64,000 bases of DNA from Lepidodermella squamata (Eukaryota; Gastrotricha). The stretch is from assembly GCA_047495785.1 (NCBI GenBank), contig JBLDXI010000054.1, forward strand, positions 4,216,001 through 4,280,000. The letters run 5' to 3'. This document shows, in pieces, positions 36,333-47,980 of this stretch. Position 1 is the first letter of the stretch, and every line of letters begins with the position of its first letter. Position numbers and translations under genes: made by a program. A model generated the notes under the pieces. That model saw only the letters and a list, made by a program, of their open reading frames with translations, searched no databases and was not told where the DNA came from.

Positions 36333-38805
36333 CCAGGGGTAGGGACAATCATTAAGTAGTTAGTAAACCAGACCAAATTTTCCTTGAGCGTAAGCTCGCG
36401 ATTTTCTCACTAGCTCCGCCTTATGGCGAAAGCTTGAGTCCGTCAGGGCGAGGAGAAATCGTAATTCGTGATCCTGATCCTGATCCTGCTGGTGTTTCTC
36501 ATTCTGACTGAGCTAATACATGGATTTATTTATTTATTTAAAGAGCCATAACGCCCAGAAGAGGACAGCTCAGACAAGTGAAAAGTAAAGACAACAACGA
36601 AATTGAAAATCGAAATAGCATAAATAGTAGACTGATCGGGATCACTATCGAAATCAATGCAATAGTCAACATAACATGGAAACATTTAAAGCCCCATTGA
36701 CTCGTTGTTGAGTTGGGGAATGGGGGCTTGGGCTCAGATGGGCTCAGATGGGCTCAGGACATTTGCGCTCTGACGATTGCGGACCGGGCTAGGTCTGGGT
36801 TGCGACTGACCAGAAAACTGATGCAGCAAAATCATGTCGTATTTTTTGAGTCATAATTCTAAATAAAATATGATTGGTAATTCGTAAACAAAAATTTATA
36901 TGTAAAATTTAACTTGATTGTTCTTCACTCGTAATATATAAATGCAATGCGCGTTTTATATTATGCGTAAATAACTTTTCTCATGTCTCATCTCTCATCA
37001 GCATTCCCTCAGCCCTGTCCTTGGTCGTTCGTTACCTATATTTTTTTATTAAACAACAAAAAACCCGCTGCAATCAATTGAGAGCAGTTGCGCTAACCGC
37101 TAACGACACTAGAAATGTGTAGATGAATCTATGGTTAAGTGAATTAGGTTGATAGGCTGTAAAGCTGTTTAGTAGGCTTGTACAGGAAGGAGTTTAATAT
37201 TCGGCTATTACGGCTGGAGATTTCAGCGAGAATACGAATTATTGTGGGTTTTCCTATTCGTAAATCGTGTAAGGCGTCAGCAGCATGTTTCGAGATAGAA
37301 GCGCGTGTTCCGAAAGAAGAAGTATTTTCTATTACCTAGAACTTATATCTGAACAAAAGCGGCTTGATACCTTTGATGACATTGCGATAACTTGTCGACG
37401 TTCGACGTTAACGTAGGTATCGTGCGTAGAACCTGGAATATGCATAAATTCTACCCTTCTCCACGTTCCACGTCTAGTTATGTGTCCCCCGTTCTCTTTG
37501 ATATTGCATGTTGTAGGACAAGGGGCGGGGCCTACTCTAATCCAAATTGATCTTTGTTTAGAACAAAGTTTCCACAATTTGTTCTGTGTTCTATCAAATT
37601 TGTTAGTGTCTCGTTTACTCTTTAGAACTCACATGCGCTGGGCGTTGGCAGTTATTCCAAAACCATGACCTAAGATTTTTCCACTTTGCTGAACCTTGAC
37701 CGAAGTACCATACACTAAATTTTATAATCAATTGAAATGTTTGACCAGCTCCTGCGTTCGATTCAGTTCTATCCATGAGGAACAGGTTGTACATAGCGTA
37801 GCTGTGGCTCGCCCTATCACCTTGCGGACTCAAGTCGATAATGTCTCAAATCGTACACTCATCAAGACAGCAGGGCTTGCTTGTTCGAATTAGCTATTAA
37901 GGAGAGCCACAATCGCTTCGCAGTAAATGCTTAAAAGATGATCAGCCTCGAGGCGATGCAGCAGAGTGATTTCTACATCGCCCCAAATCAGTACACCTAA
38001 GCGTTGAAAGCGGGAAAACATTGGATCACATCAAAATTTGGCCTCGCGAAGTGCTCCCTGGACGAAACGATATCGCGTTCGCTGGTAGAAAAGCCATTTT
38101 CAATAACCTGATTGACTCACATGTCGCTTACTGCGATGTTGTTCTAGGCGCCGGCTCTTAATTGTCCTTGACATGCTGGACAAAGCTCAATTAGCTTAAA
38201 TCCAAGTCCTGCTGCTTAAGCCGTATCAATTCCCATTGCCATTACTCGTACCGGTTACGTACCGGTAACGTACCAGCACCGGTCAGCGGTCAGCGAACGT
38301 TCTTCAAACGCGGCATTAAAGCCTGGAACGACACTCGCAGCTTCGTGTGCAAACTCGGGTCCTAAGCCACTCGTCAAGCCGCCTATCTTGTTGAGTTTGT
38401 CAAGGAGCAATTAAAGCCATGAATTAGGCAGTTGTTTTCTACGTAGTTATTTTTTACTCGATATTCTCTATACAAAGTAACCGTGAAAACCATCACTTGC
38501 GATGAACGGGCTGCTCTAACATTTCAACCTTCAGCCCAAGAGTACCTCCAGAAATGGTGATTGGGCTTTATATTCATCCATCCATCAATACAATCACATG
38601 AAAGATCGCAAAGAAAGGAAAGATGAATTAGAGTTAGTATTTTGCGGATACCTTAAATCTCCATTTGCTAGAGTTATTTACGATTTAACTAGTTCTACTT
38701 TTTTAATCTCTGTAGGATTGTCAATATTTGTGAGAGGGTGATTGGCTTGATTTCGTCTACGACAACCACCAGAGAACGATTGGAAAGAGTGGAGAGTAGA
38801 AAGAA
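36333..38805. other. Interval between retrotransposon and ATPase gene
   Basis: No host gene was recognised. It contains three tandem copies of gggctcagat at 36730-36757 and a second decayed reverse-transcriptase remnant near 38075-38420. The last few hundred bases should include the ATPase promoter. Confidence 0.45.
38075..38420 (+). pseudogene. Decayed reverse-transcriptase C-terminal remnant
   Basis: Broken frames read FAGRKAIFNNLIDSHVAYCD and, after stops, RTFFKRGIKAWNDTRS. These resemble the post-catalytic region and final WN block of the retrotransposon at 34763-36230 (compare SFRFRAASKWND). Several stops and frame changes show that it is dead. Confidence 0.45.
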
Positions 38806-41800
38806 ATGAGCTCCTACCGGTCTGCCACGCTGGGCAGTCAAGGTATTCAGATGGGTACTTTGCGCACCGACGATTACAGGTTTGTTGCGTGTAAATTCTG
38901 CCGCAAAATATTGCATGATAATTGGATTTTTAGGCGTGCTCTTACGCCCCGCGTCGACGTTGACGCAGATGCCGAGACGAGAGCTGCTGAGTATCGCAAT
39001 AACGGGAACGAAGGAAACTTAGATGGTCTCAGGCAGGAGCTTATCATGGATGAACATAGAGTCCCGGTGGACGAGCTTTATGCCAGATACAGCACCGATC
39101 AAGTCAGCGGTTTATCATCTGAGCAAGCAAGGGTGTATCTCAACCGTGACGGGCTCAACGAGTTGACTCCTCCCCCAGAAATTCCTGAAGTTCTTAAATT
39201 TATGAAACAGCTTTTTGGAGGGTTTCAAATTGTGTTATGGGTGGGATCTATCGTTTGCCTTGCTGCGTATATTCTTCAGGTATTGTCAGGCATGATTGAT
39301 AAATAGATTAATTTATAATGTCTTCAAAATTTAAAGGTGACAAATTACGATCATCCGCCTCCAGACAATTTCTACATGTTCATTGTTCTTGCTGCAGTAG
39401 CTACCGTAACTGGAGTTTTCTCGTATTTTCAGGTTCGCATTCATTTACTTGTGACTAGAGGCTTTCGACAACAATACTATCACGCTTTCATTTTATAGGA
39501 ATGGAGATCCTCCAAAATTTTGAACTCCTTCCGTAGCTATATTCCTCAATTCACGGTTATCATTCGTGACGGAAAACGTGAGCAAATCAGAGTTGAAGAG
39601 CTTGTCGTGGGTGACTTGGTAGAGATAAAAGCTGGAGATCGAATTCCCGCGGATATTCGACTTATTACTGCCGACCAGTTGAAAGTAGACAATTCGTCTC
39701 TAACTGGAGAAGCTGATCCGCAGTCGCGATCGCCTGATTACACAAATGAGAACCCGCTTGAAACCAAGAACCTGATTTTCATGTCCACGTACTGCGTCGA
39801 GGGAAGTTGCCGAGGCATTGTCATTCGCACCGGAGATCGAACGGTTTTCGGAAGGATCGCGAATCTTGCTTCGGGAGTAGATACACGTTCTACGAAAATC
39901 GCAAAAGAGATTCGTTATTTCATTGTCATCGTAACGGGTAAGTGTTGTTAATATCACTTGTTTATTCGTTTAATATCAAGTTCAATCTTCCAGTCTTTTC
40001 ATTCCTTCTTGGCTGCACTTGGTTTCTGATTGCATTTTTGTTGCAATATTTCTGGTGGGATGCGTTCATGTACCTCATCGGTTTGATGGTGGCTCATATT
40101 CCGCAAGGAATTCTGACGACACTGACAGTAAGTTCCTGATCTTTAACTTTTTTTACAGACTTACAACTTTTGTTAATAAGGTATGCCTGTCGCTAACTGC
40201 GAAACGTATGGCACGTCGAAATTGTCTGGTCAAAAACCTTCAGGCTGTTGAGACATTGGGTTCAGTTTCGTGCATTTTGACCGATAAGTCAGGCACACTA
40301 ACTCAGAACAGTTTGGCCGTTCAACATTTGTGGTTCGATTTGAAAACTCATGACGTCGAGCTGAATGAACAAGAAACTGCGCCTTATGCAAACACTCCGA
40401 CTTATCTTGGCTTGCTGCGTGCGGCATGTCTTTGCAATAACGCCGAATTCAAACCTCATCAAGCCAGTGTGCCGGCTATGGTAAAATTACACTTTTACAA
40501 ATGAAGCTAAGTAAATATATTTGTAAATGTTTTTTAGCGTCGAGAAGTTATTGGGAAAGGAGCCGAAGGAGCGATTTTGCGTTATACTGAGCTAATTTTA
40601 GGCGACAGCGTTGCTGAGCGTGAGAGATTCCCGAAAGTTGCAGAGGTAGCATTCACGTCATCTTCAAGATACCAACTGTCGATTCACGAGCTGCGCACTG
40701 AGGGATCGCGCTATTTACTGGTCATGAAAGGCGCCCCGGAGAAAGTTCTAGACAAGTGTCAAACGATGCTCCTATCAGACGAGCGCAATCAACCGATAAC
40801 AGTTCAAATAACTGACCGAGATCGCCGTGCCGTTTATGATGCCTGTGAGGAATTGGGTAGTCAGAGTGAGCAGATATTGGCGTTCGCCGATCTTGACTTG
40901 CCTCCGGCGAAATTTCCGCCTGGATTCAATTTTAAAGTTCCATCAAGTGATCCGCCATCAGGAGCTAACTTTCCCGAAGCCGGCTATCGCTTTTTAGGAC
41001 TTGTTTCGATGATTGACCCACCGAGAGCAACCGTCCCCGATGCCGTCAGGAAATGTCGTGACGCTGGAATACGCGTGATTATGATCACTGGGGACCATCC
41101 TGCCACCGCCAAGGCCTTGGCTAGGAAAGTCAATATCATCTCGGAGAGCAGCGAAACAGTCGAAGAAATCGCAACGCGGCGTGGCATTCCTGTGGCTAAC
41201 GTCAATGCCGACGAGGCCAAGGCTTGCGTTATTCAGGGGCATGAGTTGCGCGAAATGGGTCAGCTGCTGGACGAATTCCTGTTGCGACACGAAGAAGTGA
41301 TTTTCGCCCGCACTTCGCCGTCGCAGAAAATTCTGATAACCAGTTCTTGCCAGCGTATTGGTCATGTTGTGGCAATCACGGGCGATGGTGTTAACGATGC
41401 TGTTGCGCTTGCGAAAGCGGACATTGGCATTTCAATGGGAATCACTGGCTGCGATATTAGCAAACAAGTTGCAGATGTCGTCCTCTTGGACGACAATTTC
41501 GCATCGATCGTTGCCGGTGTTGAAGAGGGTCGTCTTATCTACGACAACTTGAAAAAGACAGTCGCATATTCTATCACTTCGAACATCCCTGAGATGGTGC
41601 CTTTCATAATGTGGATCGTTGCTGATATGCCTATTTTCATCAGTACCCTGACTATTTTGTGTATTGATTTGGGAACTGACTTGCTCCCAGCTGTTTCCTT
41701 CGTTTACGAAAAGTCAGAAGCTGATTTAATGAAACGCAAGCCGCGCAATCCAAAGACTGACAAACTGATCAACGAACGAATGTTGGCATTCTCGTATTGT

Positions 41801-42431
41801 CAAATGGGTTTCATGCAGACGGTTGCTGCGTTTTTTGCAGCGTTTGTTGTCATGACCGAATTCGGGTTTTGGCCAACACGTCTGATTGGCCTTCGTCGGG
41901 AATGGGACTCGCCTGGCATTAACGACGTCGAAGACTCTTATGGTCAAGAATGGGTTAGTTATTCTGCCTCCACTATTCCCTCTTTTTGATTGGTGTTATT
42001 TTTGCTGTAGTCGATTTCCCAACGAGCAAAACTCAAGTTTTACGCCTTTTCAGCCTATTTCGTAGCGATAGTAGTTTGCCAATGGGGTAACCTGCTTGCC
42101 TGTAAAACTCGCCGCCAATCGTTGTTCCGCCACGGCATCAAATGGTAGGCACTTTTGATTGGCTAAACAGCGTATATTTATTTCAATAACTAGGAACTAT
42201 GTAATGCTGTTCGCGCTCTGCTTCGAAACCATCCTAGCCGTTTTCTTGTGCTATGTTCCGGGAATGCAGACTGCTTTCCAGCTGATGCCGATTCGTTTCG
42301 AATGGTGGCTGCCTGCGCTTCCCTACGCCGCTTTTATCCTGATATTTGACGAGGGACGGAAGTTTTTCCTGCGACGGCAAGACCCCGACGCCATCGGACA
42401 TGGCTTTGTTTACAGAGAAACGTACTACTAG
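38806..42431 (+). CDS. Divergent Na,K-ATPase-type P-type ATPase alpha subunit
   Basis: This belongs to the P2C (Na,K/H,K-ATPase) ion-pump family of the plasma membrane. Exons are 38806-38879, 38934-39279, 39337-39432, 39499-39937, 39994-40127, 40181-40480, 40538-41953, 42011-42144 and 42194-42431, giving 1058 aa. The family layout is complete: LTPPPEIPE and FGGFQIVLW at TM1, the phosphorylation loop DKSGTLTQN (Asp398), MKGAPE in the nucleotide domain, [23 protein letters not shown] in TM5, CIDLGTD in TM6, and a C-terminal ETYY. Three positions that rarely vary are changed: TGES is TGEA (about 241-244), PEG in TM4 is PQG (Gln356), and DKTGT is DKSGT. Nematodes have divergent CATP pumps in this family. 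The first intron is a multiple of three, so its retention would not break the frame. Confidence 0.93.
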
Positions 42432-43312
42432 GTGGTCAAGAGCCAACCGGCCTACAATCCGTGCCTATTGCCTGTTACAAAATTTCCTTTATAAAACCTT
42501 GTTGCTATCTCTGGTTTTAGTCCATTTATTCGATTTTATTTGATCGCATATCGCTAGTAATATTGCTAAAAACACAATTTTTATCAACTCAGCTGATAAT
42601 GTTAATTTGAGTCCTACGAGCGCACGAGCTATCTATACATACTTCGACTTTACTTGCTGGTCGGCTGAAATTAACATATCCTAAGCTTCCTTTATACACG
42701 TCAGGTTGTGAAATTAACCTTTATCTGGTACTTTCATTCCATTGGAGACGCTGACGGGCGACGATTTTGCATTTTATTCTCGAAGAAATCCAGTTCTTGA
42801 AGCTCGAAGCTCGGCGCTATTCATGTTTTTGGTTGTGTCTTTTTTACATTACACTTTTTACGGAGTTTCTACTCGAAAAAGGCTCTTTGAGCGCCTATTT
42901 TCAATTTTCGAATCGGATGGTTGTGTTTTTGCTTGTGTCATTCTGCTCATCAACATGTTTCCAGGTTTTATGCGTCTGTCACTAGCTTCCTCTTCTTCTA
43001 ATCCAAAACAGTCTATGCCCTACAGAAGAGGAAGATTACTTCAAAATATTATATGCCATATGCAGGAAGTAGCTTCTCTCAATGCTAACGCGTGAGAGCG
43101 CTGCTCCTCTCGTTGAGGTTGTGAAATTTGTTATCGTTTTTTTCTTATGAAAAATTACCGTTGTATTTAAAAAATGTCAAAGACTGCTCTACATCAATTG
43201 CCTGTAAATGCACTTGGGCTTGTTTTATATCAAATGCTATTCGGCATCAATTTATACATTACGTAGGTACATTCAACTAATAAAACTGAATTGCTATATC
43301 TATATACGATTG
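42432..43312. other. 3' region of ATPase gene
   Basis: No further gene was recognised. A 117-codon open frame at 42742-43095 has no similarity and is probably chance sequence within the 3' flank. Confidence 0.4.
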
Positions 43313-43390
43313 CTACCGTAGTTTTTCCGTAGCACTACGGTAAAACTACGGAAAAACTACGGTCAGTACTACGGTATGACTACGGTAAAA
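43313..43390. repeat. Minisatellite built from ACTACGG units, left copy
   Basis: CTACGG units, in both orientations and separated by short A-rich spacers, fill this stretch. CCGTAGTTTTTCCGTAG at 43316-43332 is the exact complement of 43346-43362, so it can form a hairpin. The same 17-mer occurs again at 48218-48234. Confidence 0.85.
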
Positions 43391-44277
43391 TAATTTTTAG
43401 GAAAAAAAGATTAAATCGCTTTGTAAAATGAAGGAAAACATTAGTTGTGTTTGATAAAATAGATTTGTTATCATGACCAACCATCAAAATCCATTTAGCA
43501 ATAATCTGCATGGGCTAAAAGCAATCAGAGACATAGATGAGGGCTTGCCCAGAGCCATCGCGGACATCGCGTTATAAAAGTGCCAAAGCTGCTCATATAT
43601 GCAAAGAAGTCCTCGAAACACTTCCTGGCTAGGGGAGATACGTTGCTCTATCATATGTTCACAGTGCCAACACGGAGTCTCTATTTCTCGGCCTCGATAA
43701 TCGCACGCAAAACCGCCTGTAAACCTGGGCATTTTAACCGTTTTCGACGAATCACACCTGCTTACATAACGCAAGTGAGGCTTGTAACTTTTCAGTGGGA
43801 TAAAAGAGGGTGTATTCTGTCAAGTTTTTGAGGTTCCAGTCAGCGTTCCTAATTCCTCGTCTTCGAATCTCGCTGCGCAACTACGGAACAGCGAGCCAGT
43901 AGTTAAGGAGCGAAACTCGGAAATCTCAATTTAAACTGCCGCGTGGAATAATTTTTAAACATCAAAATATATATTCCGATGAATAAATAAAACAGCTATG
44001 TGGTGAATTTTCAAATTTAAATTTTTTATTAAACAACCTTCAACATCTGCATACCCGCGCAACGCCAAGCTAGTGGTTGCCGGCGGCGAGCTCGGCACCC
44101 ACTACTTCGTTTTTTACTTTCAACTTGAAAACTACTGTTAATACTGTTGCTATAACGATCCTTCTTTGAGTCGATTGGTGCTTGTTTGTTTGGCTAGCAA
44201 TCATTCAAGCACCTAGCAAGCATCTTTAGGTGTTGGTCATAGAGAGTATTGTAAATGTCATTTCTAGGTATTATCTA
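43391..44277. other. Upstream region of the tandem gene pair
   Basis: No gene was recognised. A pyrimidine-rich acceptor-like site (atttctag ending at 44265) lies just before the first ATG used below, so a 5'UTR intron or trans-splice site is possible. Confidence 0.35.
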
Positions 44278-45503
44278 ATGATGATTCGATCCTCGAATCT
44301 TATTTGTGTTCTGTCGGCCCCGACCACCTCCCTGCCGGCCAGGTTCTGGCGTGCAGACCCTGCAATCGAATTGAGAGCGCTCGTTGAGAGCTTCCGACTC
44401 CAATTCATGCCTCTCGAAAATAATGTGCAGCTATATTATGAAGTAAGTTAGGCATTTCTTGTACTAAAAGCATGCTAACTCGTGTTAAACCACAGCTCAA
44501 CGAAGAAACCGATATATTGCTGCATTCTAACGACTGTTTGAATATGTTCATCGAATATCACTCGAGTAGTAATCCGAAGAGAATAGCTCATTTGAAGCTA
44601 CTACCAGCAGCTTTGCCACCAGCAGCTGCTGCTCTGCAAAGTGCGCTTAATGCGTTAATGCCCAACAACAACAGCTCGGCATCGCCGTCTTCTTTCAACG
44701 CCCTGCAATCTCTACTACAATCTCCAGCTGCTGCTAGCGGGATTTTGCAGAACACTCCAGCTTTGCAAAGCTTGTTTCTGCAAAGTTCTGTGAACCCAAA
44801 AACAGCTACATCGGCAGCTTCGAGGCCGGCTGTAACCGCTACTCCTAGGGCTACGAAGCGCTCTGCTGCTGGAGCGTCTAAAGGCGAAGGCGTCTCGAAT
44901 AAAACGAGACGGGTAGCTTTCGAAGATGATTCGTCTCCGGGCTCTGACTCTGATGATGATGAGGATGGCGAAAGAAGTGGTAGGTAAGCTGCCCTACTTC
45001 ATTCAATAGTTAATAGTTAACAATGGGATTTCTATTAAGGAGTGCTCGATCTGCGGTCTATCGAAGCGGGGAGGATGGAAGTAGAGGAGACCGAGAGCGG
45101 AGGGATCGAGACCGAAGCAGCAGCATCAGCGGGGGAAACGCTCACGACCGCAGGAGCAGAAGATCTGACGACTTCTGGAGCGGTGAAACCTCTTGGAGAT
45201 CCCCTTGCGCGTAAGTATATTATTCAGTTTAATCCTGTTAATGTTTCACTTGCTTCTTTCTGTTTGTATAGCCTCCTCATAGCAAATACTGAGCAGGCGC
45301 GAGTAGCACCCCGTCCTTTCGAGCCCCGCGAAATCGATGTCCTTCAGCAAATAGCCCAACAATTATTAGCCGACAAAAAGGAGCTAACTGAAGAGACTGT
45401 GCTAGATGCTATGTCAAAGTTACGCATCAGCCTCGCTGAATCCTTCAGTGGACGTAAGCTCGGGAGTCTGGTAAGGAAAATGAAGGAAATCGGGAAGAAA
45501 TGA
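44278..45503 (+). CDS. Unrecognised protein with a possible TFIIS N-terminal-like C-terminus
   Basis: Exons 44278-44442, 44496-44979, 45040-45210 and 45283-45503 join in frame to 346 aa. The first 90 residues (PARFWRADPAIELRALVESF, then LNEETDILLHSNDCLNMFIE) look folded but are not recognised. A long Ala/Ser/Gln-rich region, a basic stretch and an acidic cluster (SDSDDDEDGE) follow. The end, EETVLDAMSKLRISLAESFS and then RKLGSLVRKMKEIG, resembles the helical core of TFIIS N-terminal (LW) domains found in transcription-elongation factors; this is a weak, partial match. The low-complexity linker and acidic and basic patches suggest a nuclear protein. A start further upstream is possible. The next gene begins 62 nt after the stop, on the same strand. 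Confidence 0.65.
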
Positions 45504-45564
45504 TTTGAAGCAAGGTTTAGCTCATGCAATTGAGGTGATTTTTTGTTATTTAGATATTGTTGAA

Positions 45565-47980
45565 ATGCAAATCGTGAGGATCAGACATCAGTCAGCTGTC
45601 AAGCTTGCTGAAATAAAAGGGAGCGCTTTTCAGTGTCTCGTTGACGCGACAAAGCGTTTATTTGGCCCGGGCAAATATTCGTTCTTTTGGGGTAATTATT
45701 GTGAATTTTTGTTAAGTATAAGTATATGGAAAATCTCAGATTTAGGCATTGATAAGATCAATCTGGATGAAGAGCAGCTTGATTTAGCTCTCAAGTGTGA
45801 ATCTTCATTAACAATTGATGCCGTCAAGTGTGATGGTGCCCCTAGTGGCGAGAAGACGGCGAAGGCGAAAACTGAGAGTGCTGAATCGTCTCCTCCCAAG
45901 TCGAATTCACGCGAGCCTGATCGCCAGCCGCGCATTCAGAAGCGATTCTATGGTCGATTTCAGAAGGAGCATAGAAGTGGAAAGTCTAGACATCCTGGCA
46001 TAGGACGGCCGTGCCCGAAATGCGGGAAGAAGCTGAGTGATCGAACTGCTTTGGTTCGCCACTTACGAGGCAAGCGGGCTTGTCCAGTCGGTTTGGGCAA
46101 GGATTCGATTTCATCTCTTTGTGAAGAATCCCAAAGGTAATGAGACTTTTAGGCTCTATGGTACAGGAATATTGTGCTATGCTTTTCAGACTCGCTCAGC
46201 AATTAAAATCAAACAAAAAGCCCGAGGAATTCTCCAAGATAGAACCCTCCACGTCCACTGAGTGTAAAGCTATTCCTGCTCAAAACGTCGTCACTGTTAC
46301 TGTTAACAACGGGACATTGGCTGGAAACGTGTCAGAACCAAAGAAGAACGAAGAATCAAGTGTCGAAGAGATCGATTACTATTTCGCCCAGTTCGAGAAA
46401 TCATTTGATAATCCTATCTTTGGCTCCAGCAACCGAGCCCCGAGTACTATAAAAAAACTCATATCGTCGGCCCGGCAGGTCATTTCGATTTGCGGTTACC
46501 GTAATCTGGCTGAATTGTACAGCAAAGAGGGCTTCAACAAACTGGAGAAGCCTTTCATTCGAGCCGTTTCGTTCAGCTCGAAGAAAGCCATGTGCCAAGG
46601 CCTTCTAGAGTTTGTGGAATTCCTCGAGTTTTTCGATGAATTATCAGTGGATGAAAGGCGTCGGGTGCTTCTAATCGCGTATTTGAAGAAAGCTTACGCC
46701 TCGTTTTGCCGGGGCGTTGCTGAAGATAACAGCGTTCGTCGAATTCGGCTCTCCGAGAGCATTCGGAACGGAGAATTGCCCTCGTATGCCGAGGTTTGTC
46801 AAGTTGTTAATGCCCTCCAGCAGCAAGTTTCTGGTTTTCTATCGACGCCAAAGTTGAACGCTGAAGACCTTAAGACATTTTTTGCCTGGGTAGCTTTTAC
46901 TCTAGTAAAGCGCTGTGCCATCAGACCTGGCGCCCTTACCCAGATGCTTGTTCAAGAATTTCTAAAGCCTATTCGAGTTGGCGAGGACACGGTACTTATT
47001 CATGTGAAAGGTTAGTTTTTGAAGTTCTCTCAACTATTATGAGCTGACTTTGTCTGTTTCCGTTATGCAGGGCAAAAGGTTTCTACGTACAATGATGGGT
47101 ACGTCAATCTCCCGAAGGCGACATACGACGCCTGTTCGACCTACTGGAAGAAATGGCGGGTTAACAACCGCGACAATGAAAAGCGATTCTTCACCCTTGT
47201 TGTGGCGTCAAAGGTTCGCTGCCTTGAATCCTCGGATCTTGGCAGACTTTGCAATCTGAAATTTCGTGATGTCATTGGCAAGGACTTCACGTTCACTGGA
47301 TTCAGACAATACATGCAGACGATATTTGCGCAAACGTGCACGGATAAATGGGAAAAAAAATGGTTCAACCGTGTAATGCAGCACAGGTGCGTTGATTTCT
47401 GCCCCATTTTTTGCTTATTTAAATGAGTCATTCTAGCGATTCCGTCGGGGACAAATATTACGAGATGGCGATGGCGCCAAAGTTTCATGCCCAGATGGGC
47501 CTTAAAATTGAAAGTGAAATGCTCCTCAGGGAGGCTAACTGGGTGGCTGCGGGCAGCCGAATTGCCGACACAGAGTCGGAGAACGAGCAACCCATCTCCG
47601 ACGATGATGAATCTCAAGCCGCTCTTAATCCGAGCGCCATGCAATCGCCAAAGCGCAGTGCAGGCAGGTCAGTTGCTGGATCGAGGAAGTTGAGCGGCAG
47701 CGCAGTTAGCAGCGACGCTGAATCAACAGAGCTTTCGTCAACGAAGCGGGGTCGCGGTAGTAGGAAGTTGAGCGGCAGCGCAGTTAGCAGCGACGCTGAA
47801 TCAACAGAGCTTTCGTCAACGAAGCCGGGTCGCGGTAGATCCAAGAAGACCATCAAAGCCGAAAAATCGGCACAACAGCCGTTGAAGAAAGACACGAAGA
47901 AAGAACTGCCGTCGAAAGAAGACAAGGCAGTGAAGCGGGGTCGGGGTAGACCCAAAAAATCACTTGCTTTGAAACTCTGA
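45565..47980 (+). CDS. Zinc-finger, tyrosine-recombinase-like and AT-hook protein (Crypton-type)
   Basis: Exons 45565-45691, 45740-46136, 46190-47010, 47071-47386 and 47437-47980 give 734 aa. A single C2HC zinc motif lies at Cys134, Cys137, His150 and Cys157. Residues about 240-400 are helical and resemble the core-binding half of tyrosine recombinases. The catalytic half shows Arg420 (CAIRPGALTQ), a candidate Lys448 or Lys451, Arg527 (TGFRQY, where the usual HxxR histidine is Thr524), His553 (MQHS) and Tyr562 (DKYYEMA). The spacings Arg-Arg 107, Arg-His 26 and His-Tyr 9 are close to those of lambda-type recombinases. The C-terminus is Ser-rich with AT-hook-like GRGR motifs, ending KRGRGRPKK. 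AATAAA is at 48056-48061. Crypton transposons encode such enzymes and several animal genes derive from them. Whether this copy is mobile or domesticated is open. Confidence 0.8.
47684..47839. repeat. 78-bp tandem duplication inside coding sequence
   Basis: Positions 47684-47761 and 47762-47839 are nearly identical, with only a few differences near the unit ends, and are a multiple of three. They encode two copies of a 26-residue unit (RKLSGSAVSSDAESTELSST plus a GRG AT-hook-like end). The near identity suggests a recent duplication. Confidence 0.9.

Noticed and set aside
42742-43095. Open frame of 117 codons after the ATPase
   Set aside because: Phe/Ser/Arg-rich chance frame in the 3' flank, without similarity or splice context.
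43313-43390. CRISPR-like array
   Set aside because: Repeat units are short and tandem without unique spacers, and the genome is animal. It is a minisatellite.
47141-47644. Minus-strand open frame of 167 codons
   Set aside because: Runs across two introns and exons of the plus-strand recombinase-like gene. The plus-strand exon chain is far better supported.
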